From Burkholderiales bacterium (GTDB lineage Bacteria; Pseudomonadota; Gammaproteobacteria; Burkholderiales; Burkholderiaceae_C), in the NCBI GenBank assembly GCA_016213205.1, contig JACRAZ010000046.1:1-38274 (forward strand): a DNA stretch of 38,274 nt, written 5' to 3'. The notes below the pieces were generated by a model. The model did not search any database. It was not told the DNA's origin and was given only the letters and a program-made list of their open reading frames with translations. Position 1 is the stretch's first letter. Every line of letters begins with the position of its first letter. Below are positions 30,436 through 38,274 of this stretch, one piece after another. The position numbers and the translations under genes are program-made.

Positions 30436-31398
30436 ATGAGCGTTTTCCTGGCCAAGCGGCTGCTGACCTTCGTGCTCACGCTGGCCATCGCTTCGGGGCT
30501 GGTGTTCGCGGCACTGGAGCTGCTGCCGGGCAACGTGGCGCAGGTGCAGCTGGGCGACAGCGCCACCCCCGAGACACTGGCCGCCCTGGAGACGAAGCTG
30601 GGCCTGGACCGGCCCGCGGCCGAGCGCTACCAGCACTGGATCGGCGGCCTGCTGCAGGGCCGCACGGCGCACAGCGCCTCCTACGACACGCCCACCGCGC
30701 AGCTCATCGCCGAGCGCCTGCGCGTGACGCTGCCGCTGGCTGCGCTGGCCATGGGCCTGACCACCGTGCTGGCGCTGGTGCTGGGCGTGTACGCGGCCGC
30801 GCGCCACCACCGGCTGGGGGACGTGGGGGTGATGGGCTTCAGCCAGCTCGGCATCGCGATCCCGAACTTCTGGCTCGCGATCCTGCTGATCCTGGCCTTT
30901 GCGGTGAAGCTGCAGTGGGTGAGCGCCGGCGGCTTTCCCGGCTGGACCGAAGACGAAGGCGGCGGCCCGCTGCAGGCGCTGCGTGCGCTGCTGCTGCCGG
31001 GCATTTCGCTGGCGCTGGTGCAGGCCGCGATCCTGGCGCGGGTCACCCGCTCGGCGGTGCTGGAGGTGATGCGCGAGGACTTCGTGCGCACCGCGCGCGC
31101 CAAGGGCCTGAGCCGGCGCGCCACGCTGTGGAAGCATGTGCTGCGCAACGCGATGATCCCGGTGCTCACCATCATGGGCCTGCAGTTCGCGAACCTGATC
31201 ACCGGCACCATCGTGGTCGAGAACGTGTTCGTGCTGCCGGGCCTGGGCCGCCTGGTGTTCCAGGCCATCGCCAACCGCGACCTGGTGGTGGTGCGCGACG
31301 TGGTGATGCTGCTGGTGGCCATGGTGATCGTCGTCAACTTCATGGTCGACGTGCTGTATGCGCTGGTGGACCCGCGCCTGAAGCCCAGCGATGCATAG
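30436..31398 (+). CDS. DppB-type ABC transporter permease
   Basis: A 320-residue inner-membrane permease of the peptide/opine/nickel (PepT) family. It begins MSVFLAKRLLTFVLTLAIASGLVFAALELLPGNVA, typical of DppB. The conserved part has SQLGIAIPNFWLAILLILAFAVKL and the EAA-loop ATPase contact region VMREDFVRTARAKGLSRRATLWKHVLRNAMIPVLT, followed by VENVFVLPGLGRLVFQAIANRD. The substrate binding protein and the two ATPases are missing from the window. The long frame upstream belongs to non-coding sequence on the opposite strand of ALDH; ATG 30436 gives the family start. A composite repeat separates it from the second permease. Confidence 0.92.
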   Translation: MSVFLAKRLLTFVLTLAIASGLVFAALELLPGNVAQVQLGDSATPETLAALETKLGLDRPAAERYQHWIGGLLQGRTAHSASYDTPTAQLIAERLRVTLPLAALAMGLTTVLALVLGVYAAARHHRLGDVGVMGFSQLGIAIPNFWLAILLILAFAVKLQWVSAGGFPGWTEDEGGGPLQALRALLLPGISLALVQAAILARVTRSAVLEVMREDFVRTARAKGLSRRATLWKHVLRNAMIPVLTIMGLQFANLITGTIVVENVFVLPGLGRLVFQAIANRDLVVVRDVVMLLVAMVIVVNFMVDVLYALVDPRLKPSDA

Positions 31399-31407
31399 GA
31401 TCGAGCC

Positions 31408-31476
31408 GCCCCGGCCGCCTGGCGGCCGCCCCCGAGGGGCCCACCAAACCCGACCGGGCAACCCGGATCGGGTTTG
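31408..31476. repeat. Composite intergenic element, inverted copy of the 11073-11140 type
   Basis: Part 1 (31408-31440): GCCCCGGCCGCCTGGCGGCC followed by GCCCCCGAGGGGC, the near reverse complement of 11110-11140. Part 2 (31445-31476): CAAACCCGA, CCGGG, loop CAA, CCCGG, bulged A, TCGGGTTTG, a 14-pair hairpin. Order and orientation of the two parts are reversed compared with 11073-11140, as expected for the same element on the other strand. Confidence 0.65.
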
Positions 31477-31550
31477 GCGCTTCGATCCCCAACCCGCACC
31501 CCTGGCCGCTGCGCGCCCTGTCCCCTGCCGGGGACGAAGGCACCGGTTGC

Positions 31551-32432
31551 ATGCCCCGTGGGTGGCGCGCAGCGCAATGGACCACTGAATTGACCCCGCA
31601 CAGCTTTGCGCACCGCGCCCGCCGCCACCCCAGCTTCCTGCTGGGGGCCACGCTCTCGCTGCTGCTGGTGCTGGCCGCGGCGCTCTCGCTGCTGTGGTCG
31701 CCCTACCCGCCGGCCGAGATCGACATCCCGAACAAGCTGCAAGCCCCCAGCGCCGCCCACTGGCTGGGCACCGACAGCCTGGGCCGCGACATCGCCTCGC
31801 AGTTGCTGGTGGGGGCGCAGAACTCCATCGTGGTGGGTGTCATCGCGGTGGGCATCGGCCTCGTGGCCGGCGTGCTGCTGGGCTGCCTGGCCTCGGCCCG
31901 GCGCGGCTGGGTGGAAGAGCTGGTCATGCGCGCGGCCGATTTCACCTTCGCCTTCCCGGCGCTGCTGTCGGCCATCATGCTGGGCGCGATCTACGGGCCG
32001 GGGCTGGTGACCGGCATCGTCGCGATCGGCATCTTCAACATCCCGGTGTTCGCCCGCATCACGCGTGGCGCCGCCAACGCCGTGTGGTCGCGCGAGTACG
32101 TGCTCGCCTCGCGGGCGGCCGGCTTCGGCGCCTGGCGCATCACCACCGACCACGTGCTGCCCAACATCGCCAGCGTGCTGATCGTGCAGGCCACGATCTC
32201 GTTTGCCACCGCCATCCTGGCCGAGGCGGCGCTGTCCTACCTGGGCCTGGGCACGCAGCCGCCCAAGCCGAGTTGGGGCCGCATGCTCAACGAGGCGCAG
32301 ACCCTGCTGTTCCAGGCGCCGATGCTGGCGGTGTACCCCGGGCTGGCCATCGCGCTCAGCGTGCTGGGGCTGAACCTGATGGGCGACGGTCTGCGCGACC
32401 TGCTGGACCCCAAGCTCGCCCGCCGGCGCTGA
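31551..32432 (+). CDS. DppC-type ABC transporter permease
   Basis: The second permease of the pair, 293 residues from ATG 31551, or 280 from a TTG at 31590 ([23 protein letters not shown]). Typical DppC features: a first helix [22 protein letters not shown], the [30 protein letters not shown] segment, [16 protein letters not shown], the EAA loop [27 protein letters not shown], and the end [22 protein letters not shown] with [17 protein letters not shown]. The start codon is uncertain; the Shine-Dalgarno is weak for both. It is separated from dppB by 152 nt that contain the composite element, and precedes panB by 91 nt. Confidence 0.9.
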   Translation: MPRGWRAAQWTTELTPHSFAHRARRHPSFLLGATLSLLLVLAAALSLLWSPYPPAEIDIPNKLQAPSAAHWLGTDSLGRDIASQLLVGAQNSIVVGVIAVGIGLVAGVLLGCLASARRGWVEELVMRAADFTFAFPALLSAIMLGAIYGPGLVTGIVAIGIFNIPVFARITRGAANAVWSREYVLASRAAGFGAWRITTDHVLPNIASVLIVQATISFATAILAEAALSYLGLGTQPPKPSWGRMLNEAQTLLFQAPMLAVYPGLAIALSVLGLNLMGDGLRDLLDPKLARRR

Positions 32433-32523
32433 GCCGCGGCCGCTTGCCCCCACCGGCCCCGTGGCCGGGCTTCGCCTGCGCGACAATGCCGTGTTGCACC
32501 GCAGCGCTAGACTCGCGCCCGCC

Positions 32524-34177
<1,654 letters not shown>

Positions 34178-34303
34178 CCCTCCGCGCACGCCGGGCGGCG
34201 GCGCCGACTACACTGGCCGCCTTGCCCGTTCTGCCCCGTGTGAATCGCCGCGCCCCGCGCGGTCCGCGCGCCGCACTGCGCCGATTCACCCGCGGAGCAC
34301 TCC

Positions 34304-34996
34304 ATGCCGGGATTCCTGGTCAAGTACGAGCACATCGCCATCACGGGCGTGAACTCGCTGCACATCCGCTCGTTGCTCGACCGCCAGCAGTTCAGCGACC
34401 CGCTGGGCCGGGCGGCGGCGCTGGGCATCTCGTCGGCCGCCTGGCCCTTGTTCGGCCTGTTGTGGCCCTCGGGCCTGCGGCTGGCGGCACTGATGGCACA
34501 GCGGCCGGTGCGGCCCGGTGAACGCATCCTCGAGCTGGGGTGTGGCCTGGCGCTGGCCAGCCTGGTGAGCCACCGACGCGGGGCCGATGTCACCGCCAGC
34601 GACTGCCACCCGCTGGCCGGCGCCTTCCTGCGCGAGAACCTGCGCCTGAACGCACTGCTGGCCCTGCCCTACCGCCACGCGCACTGGGGCGCCGGCGCCG
34701 ACGTGCCGCCGCCGCGCGACGAGGAGCCGGTGCCCAGCGGCCGGTTCGACCTGATCATCGGCAGCGACCTGCTGTACGAGCGTGACGAGCACGGCGGCCT
34801 GGCCGCCTTCATCCAGCAGCATGCGCAGCCCAGCGCCCAGGTGCTGATCATCGACCCCGACCGTGGCAACCGCCCGGCCTTCAACCGCCGCATGGCCGCG
34901 GCCGGCTTCACGCTCGATGAACAGCGGCTGCCCGCCGCCGCGCCACCGGCGGCGGCCTACAAGGGCCGGCTGCTCAGCTACACCCGGCAGGCCTGA
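34304..34996 (+). CDS. Class I SAM-dependent methyltransferase (METTL21/ETFB-KMT-like)
   Basis: A 230-residue methyltransferase. Motif I is ILELGCGLALASLV, followed by VTASDCHPLAGAFLRENLRLN for motif II and a substrate region FDLIIGSDLLYERDEHGGLAAFI (the Asp-Leu-Leu-Tyr signature of METTL21-type lysine methyltransferases), then VLIIDPDRGNRPAFNRRMAAAGF. The family in bacteria is mostly annotated as protein or small-molecule methyltransferase; target unknown. GGAGCACTCC just before the ATG contains the ribosome site. TACACT at 34209-34214 is a possible -10 element. Confidence 0.85.
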   Translation: MPGFLVKYEHIAITGVNSLHIRSLLDRQQFSDPLGRAAALGISSAAWPLFGLLWPSGLRLAALMAQRPVRPGERILELGCGLALASLVSHRRGADVTASDCHPLAGAFLRENLRLNALLALPYRHAHWGAGADVPPPRDEEPVPSGRFDLIIGSDLLYERDEHGGLAAFIQQHAQPSAQVLIIDPDRGNRPAFNRRMAAAGFTLDEQRLPAAAPPAAAYKGRLLSYTRQA

Positions 34997-35338
34997 GGCG
35001 CCCGCCACCGGGCCCGCGGGCAGGCGGCCACGACGGTGGCCGCACGCGACAGCCGCACGCGAAAGCGCGCCAGCGGGTACACTGCGCGCTTCGGTGTGTG
35101 GTGCCCGCCTCAAGACGGCACCACCGAACGGCCGACCCGCGCAGCGGTTCCCGGCCCCGACGTTCCCCCCGGACGCACAGCCAGGGCCCTCCATGCCAGG
35201 GGCCCGGCCGCCCAGCCTGTCGCCATCAGGCGGGCCCTTCGCGAGATCGACACCGTCATTGAACCGCCGCGCGCCACCCGCGCCCGCCGGCCTGTTGATC
35301 ACGGGTCCCCACCGGGGCCCGGACTGTTTGGTAGTTTC
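34997..35338 (+). other. 342-nt gap: leader region with possible promoter, no gene seen
   Basis: The gap between the methyltransferase and the next gene holds no supported open frame with conserved protein features, although one frame stays open from 35036 into the next gene. GGTACACTGCGCGC at 35076-35089 includes TACACT, the best -10 candidate. A transcript from there would have an untranslated leader of about 250 nt. I see no recognisable riboswitch. Confidence 0.35.
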
Positions 35339-35569
35339 ATGAATGCTCGTACCACGCCCATCACGCTGGGCAAATACCTGGTGTCGCCCCTGGCGCGCCT
35401 GACCGACGAGGGCCACTACGCGCCCTCGGTCTCCATCCGCACCGGCCGCGGCAGCGCCACGCACGACCGCGTGCTGCGTTTCCACCGCCATTTCGGCACC
35501 GCCCGCGAGGCGCTGCACTACGCCACGGTCCAGGGCCGCGAATGGGTGGCCAACCCGGCGCAGCGCTGA
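35339..35569 (+). CDS. Small conserved uncharacterised protein upstream of infA
   Basis: A 76-residue protein starting MNARTTPITLGKYLVSPLARLTDEGHYAPSVSIR, followed by GRGSATHDRVLRFHRHF and ALHYATVQGREWV. It resembles a small family conserved in Burkholderiales, with a compact basic/aromatic character and no membrane or metal motif. I know no function. The ATG at 35339 is the only conserved-looking start; the open frame upstream is GC-rich and non-conserved. It lies 39 nt before infA on the same strand and may be cotranscribed. Confidence 0.72.
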   Translation: MNARTTPITLGKYLVSPLARLTDEGHYAPSVSIRTGRGSATHDRVLRFHRHFGTAREALHYATVQGREWVANPAQR

Positions 35570-35608
35570 TCCTGCTCCCCCCTTTTCCACTTCAATGCAC
35601 GGAGTCTC

Positions 35609-35845
35609 ATGGCCAAGGAAGAACTGATCGAACTGCAGGGCAAGGTCACCGAGGTGCTGCCTGATTCGCGTTACCGCGTGACGCTCGACAACGGCCACCA
35701 GCTCGTGGCCTACACCTCGGGCAAGATGCGCAAGCACCACATCCGCATCCTGGCCGGCGATGCCGTGTCGCTGGAGCTCTCGGCCTACGACCTGAGCAAG
35801 GGCCGCATCACCTTCCGCCACCTGGAACGCCGCGGCCCGCACTGA
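35609..35845 (+). CDS. infA: InfA, translation initiation factor IF-1
   Basis: IF-1 is the S1-domain protein that binds the ribosomal A site during initiation. The 78-residue product is a complete OB-fold: [55 protein letters not shown] and [19 protein letters not shown]. It is slightly longer at the C-terminus than the E. coli protein (72). GGAG in CACGGAGTCTC supports the ATG. Here infA is outside the ribosomal protein cluster; in many Betaproteobacteria a second infA copy exists, so this may be the extra one. Confidence 0.96.
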   Translation: MAKEELIELQGKVTEVLPDSRYRVTLDNGHQLVAYTSGKMRKHHIRILAGDAVSLELSAYDLSKGRITFRHLERRGPH

Positions 35846-35926
35846 GGCGGATCGCACAAGCGGGGCGCCGGCCACCGCCGGGCCCCACGCGACGCTTGCC
35901 CTGAATCAAGCCGCGCCCTGGCGGCC

Positions 35927-37747
35927 ATGGCATCGTGGAGGCCCGTGCTTTCGCACCTGCCCGAGCCAGCGTCCATGCGCCGCGAGATCCTGCCGCCTGC
36001 CTCCGAACCTGCCGACGACGAGGCCCGCGCCCGCGCTGCGGCCACCGCCTTCGACAGCGCCTTCCACGCCCATGCCGCGCCGCTGACGGCGGGGCTGTCG
36101 CCCATCTCGCTGTCGCTGGCCTTCGCCGACTGGGCGATGCACCTGGCCACCCAGCCGGCGCAGAGCATGCGGCTCGCGATGGCCGCTCAACGTGGCGCCT
36201 ATGACTGGTGGGCCAACAGCCTCACCCAGCAGGGCAACGGCGTTGCCGACGGCGAAGACCTGCGCTTTTCACACCCCGCCTGGCACCAGTGGCCCTACGC
36301 GCCGGTGGTGCGCGCCTACCGGGGTGCCGAGGCCTGGTGGCGCGACGCCACCTCGCTGCGCGGCATGAGCCCGCACCACCAGGAGATGGCCCGCGTGTTC
36401 GCACGCCAGTGGCTGGACACCCTGTCGCCGGCCAACGCCGGCCTGGCCAACCCCGAGGTGATGCAACGCACGCTCGAGCGCCAGGGCGGCAACCTCGTCG
36501 ACGGCCTGTCCAATGCGATGAACGAATGGCGCGCACGCCAAGGCCTCAAGCCGGTGGAGCCGCCCGAGCGTCCGTTCCAGCCGGGCGTGGACGTGGCGAT
36601 CACGCCGGGCCAGGTGGTGCACCGCAATGCGCTGGTCGAGCTGATCCAGTACGAACCCACCACCAAGCACGTGCAGGCCGAGCCGGTGTTCATCGTGCCC
36701 TCGTGGATCAACAAGTACTACATCCTCGACCTCTCGCCGCACAACTCGATGGTGCGCTGGCTGGTGAGCCAGGGCCACACGGTGTTCATCGTGTCGTGGC
36801 GCAACCCGGACGAAGGCGACGCGCTGCTCACGATGGAGGACTACCTGCACCTGGGCGTGTTCGATTCGCTGGCGGTCATCGCCCAGCGCGTGCCCGGCGA
36901 GGCGGTGCACGCCTGCGGCTACTGCCTGGGCGGCACGCTGCTGTCGGTGGGCGCCGCGGCGCTGGCGCGCACCGAGCGCATCGCGCATGCCGAGCTGCTG
37001 CCGGCGCTGGCCAGCCTCACGCTGCTGGCGGCCGAGACCGACTTCTCCGAGCCCGGCGAGATGGGCGTGCTGATCGACGAATCGCAGGTCTCGATGCTCG
37101 AGGACATGATGGCCGAGCGCGGCTTCCTCACCGGGCCGCAGATGGGCGGCTCGTTCCAGTTCCTGCATTCGCGCGAGCTGGTGTGGTCGGCCAAGCTGCG
37201 CGAGCTGTGGCTGGGCGAGCGCCTGCGCCCCAGCGACCTGACGGCCTGGAACACCGACGTCACCCGCATGCCCGCGGCGATGCACAGCGAGTACCTGCGC
37301 CGCTGCTACCTGCGCAACGAGATCGCCGAGGCGCGTTACCCGGTGGAAGGCAAGCCGGTGGCGCTGTCCGACATCCGCCAGCCGATGTTCGTGGTGGGCA
37401 CCGAGAAGGACCACGTCTCGCCCTGGAAATCGGTCTACAAGCTGCACCACCTGACCGACACCGCGCTGACCTTCGTGCTCACCAACGGCGGCCACAACGC
37501 CGGCATCGTCTCCGAGCCCGGCCACCACAACCGCCACTACGCGCAGCACACCCGCCGCAGCGGCGACACCTGGATCGACCCCGCCACCTGGCAACAGAAG
37601 GCGCACCGGCATGAAGGCTCCTGGTGGCCGGCCTGGCACGCCTGGCTGCTGGCGCACGGCAGCCACCGGCAGGTGCCGGCCCGCGCGGTGGACCAGGGCC
37701 TGTACGCCGCGCCCGGCCAGCATGTGATGCAGCGCTACCACGACTGA
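35927..37747 (+). CDS. phaC: Class I polyhydroxyalkanoate synthase (PhaC family)
   Basis: PhaC polymerises (R)-3-hydroxyacyl-CoA into storage polyester. The 606-residue protein has the N-terminal alpha-helical PhaC_N region (SHPAWHQWPYAPVVRAYRG, QEMARVFARQWLDTLSPAN, NPEVMQRTLERQGGNLVDGL), VFIVPSWINKYYILDL, the lipase-like box GYCLGG with catalytic Cys333, and the completing Asp495 (VGTEKDHVSPW) and His523 (TNGGHNAGI). The final Trp-rich PATW and GSWWPAWHAWL block is typical. ATG 35927 is taken; ATG 35975 (MRREILPP) would give 590 residues. The motif GYCLGG rather than GFCVGG/GYCVGG suggests a PhaC variant clade. No phaA, phaB or phasin gene adjoins. Confidence 0.92.
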   Translation: MASWRPVLSHLPEPASMRREILPPASEPADDEARARAAATAFDSAFHAHAAPLTAGLSPISLSLAFADWAMHLATQPAQSMRLAMAAQRGAYDWWANSLTQQGNGVADGEDLRFSHPAWHQWPYAPVVRAYRGAEAWWRDATSLRGMSPHHQEMARVFARQWLDTLSPANAGLANPEVMQRTLERQGGNLVDGLSNAMNEWRARQGLKPVEPPERPFQPGVDVAITPGQVVHRNALVELIQYEPTTKHVQAEPVFIVPSWINKYYILDLSPHNSMVRWLVSQGHTVFIVSWRNPDEGDALLTMEDYLHLGVFDSLAVIAQRVPGEAVHACGYCLGGTLLSVGAAALARTERIAHAELLPALASLTLLAAETDFSEPGEMGVLIDESQVSMLEDMMAERGFLTGPQMGGSFQFLHSRELVWSAKLRELWLGERLRPSDLTAWNTDVTRMPAAMHSEYLRRCYLRNEIAEARYPVEGKPVALSDIRQPMFVVGTEKDHVSPWKSVYKLHHLTDTALTFVLTNGGHNAGIVSEPGHHNRHYAQHTRRSGDTWIDPATWQQKAHRHEGSWWPAWHAWLLAHGSHRQVPARAVDQGLYAAPGQHVMQRYHD

Positions 37748-37749
37748 AC

Positions 37750-37771
37750 GCGCTGCGGCCGGCCGCAGCGC
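37750..37771 (+). terminator. Perfect palindrome right after phaC (terminator-like)
   Basis: The 22 nt from 37750 to 37771 are a perfect palindrome (arms GCGCTGCGGCC and GGCCGCAGCGC), starting 3 nt after the phaC stop. No T tract follows. It probably marks the phaC mRNA 3' end. Confidence 0.5.
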
Positions 37772-37913
37772 CGGTGCCTCGCTGCCCCGGTGGTGGGTGG
37801 ACGCGCGGGGCCGGGCCCGGCAGACTCGCGGCTGCCGCGCGGGCAGATGATCATGGCGCATCACCGCCGCCGCGGCCACCCGGCCCTGCCGCCGCCCATC
37901 TGCCGCCTGCCCG

Positions 37914-38274
37914 ATGTTCCACCCCGCCGCGCCGGCCCCCTGGCCGCCCGCGCCCCCGCCCCGCACCACGCTCACGCGTTGCGTGCTGCTCGCGCTGCTG
38001 CTGCACGTGCTGCTCGTGCTGTGGCTGGGCAACGCGCCCGGCGGCAGTGCGCAGCCCGGGCAGGGGGTGTGGGGTCGGCTGAACGTCACGCTGCGCGGGC
38101 TGCGGCCCGAGCCCGGTGCCGGCGTGCCGGCCCGGTCGGCCGCCGAAGCCGGCCCGGCCGGCCACGCGCGCGAGCCCCGCTTCGGCGGTGCCGTGCGCAG
38201 CGAGGCCGCGCCGACCACCCCACCCGACACCCCGGGCGCCGCGCGGCTGGGACGCTTCGCCGAGCAGGCGCCCG
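37914..38274 (+). CDS. N-terminus of a TonB-like single-pass protein (truncated by window edge)
   Basis: The frame from ATG 37914 is open to the right edge (120 codons). It reads MFHPAAPAPWPPAPPPRTTL, one hydrophobic helix (about residues 23-38, CVLLALLLHVLLVLWL), then a Gly/Pro/Ala-rich periplasmic stretch (GLRPEPGAGVPARSAAEAG). A short cytoplasmic tail, an uncleaved helix containing Leu-His-Val-Leu and a Pro-rich spacer resemble TonB/energy-transducer proteins; the C-terminal domain that would prove it is outside the window. No good Shine-Dalgarno is visible. Confidence 0.55.
   Translation, partial: MFHPAAPAPWPPAPPPRTTLTRCVLLALLLHVLLVLWLGNAPGGSAQPGQGVWGRLNVTLRGLRPEPGAGVPARSAAEAGPAGHAREPRFGGAVRSEAAPTTPPDTPGAARLGRFAEQAP

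Overview
The window is a very GC-rich chromosomal segment. Gene content points to Burkholderiales (Betaproteobacteria), probably the Rubrivivax/Leptothrix/Ideonella/Roseateles neighbourhood: a class I polyhydroxyalkanoate synthase, a PEP-CTERM sorted protein, a beta-type RadA, PanB/PanC, IF-1, an IlvE next to a zf-CHCC protein, and GC-rich dispersed intergenic elements of the kind common in that group. No phage, transposase, rRNA operon or CRISPR array is visible. Most of it is ordinary chromosome, with a few accessory islands of real interest.

Layout. 1-3725 (minus strand): tRNA-Arg(CCG), then the lipoprotein lytic transglycosylase RlpA only 12 nt downstream of the tRNA, then the ergothioneine pair egtB-egtD (ATGA overlap), and the first 48 codons of an exported protein cut by the window edge. 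3797-4466 (plus): a membrane-anchored cytochrome c with a clear rho-independent terminator. 4546-7493 (minus): purU, an NTF2-like protein, a YheT-type hydrolase and a conserved uncharacterised protein. 7520-8861 (plus): ECF sigma factor and its RskA-type anti-sigma. 8881-12071 (minus): ilvE, a zf-CHCC mini-protein and an orphan PAS histidine kinase. 12223-13212 (plus): a spherulin-4-like PEP-CTERM protein overlapping tail-to-tail with a small membrane protein. 13118-17096 (minus): the membrane protein, a metallophosphoesterase, radA and alr. 17249-19392 (plus): lplT and a DMT exporter. 19421-20338 (minus): orphan response regulator. 20481-22244 (plus): thiol peroxidase of the GPx family and an aromatic/aspartate aminotransferase.

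The most notable accessory cluster is 22435-24584 (plus): bufA2-bufB-bufC, a bufferin-type RiPP locus encoding a secreted Cys-rich precursor, an MNIO (DUF692) iron enzyme and its partner, with a candidate ECF-type promoter and a hairpin between precursor and enzyme genes. The second is 24593-30360 (minus): aldehyde dehydrogenase -> short-chain dehydrogenase -> membrane Ser/Thr kinase with periplasmic sensor domain -> alpha/beta hydrolase. It looks like one operon in which a signalling kinase is embedded among catabolic enzymes, and it diverges from an orphan Dpp-type permease pair (30436-32432). The right end carries panB-panC, a methyltransferase, a small conserved protein, infA, phaC and the beginning of a TonB-like single-pass protein.

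Beyond the genes, at least four intergenic gaps carry related GC-rich composite elements: a long perfect or near-perfect hairpin with a locus-specific stem beside a CCCC-TCG-GGGG / GGCCGCC block. These are the main unexplained non-coding structure in the window.
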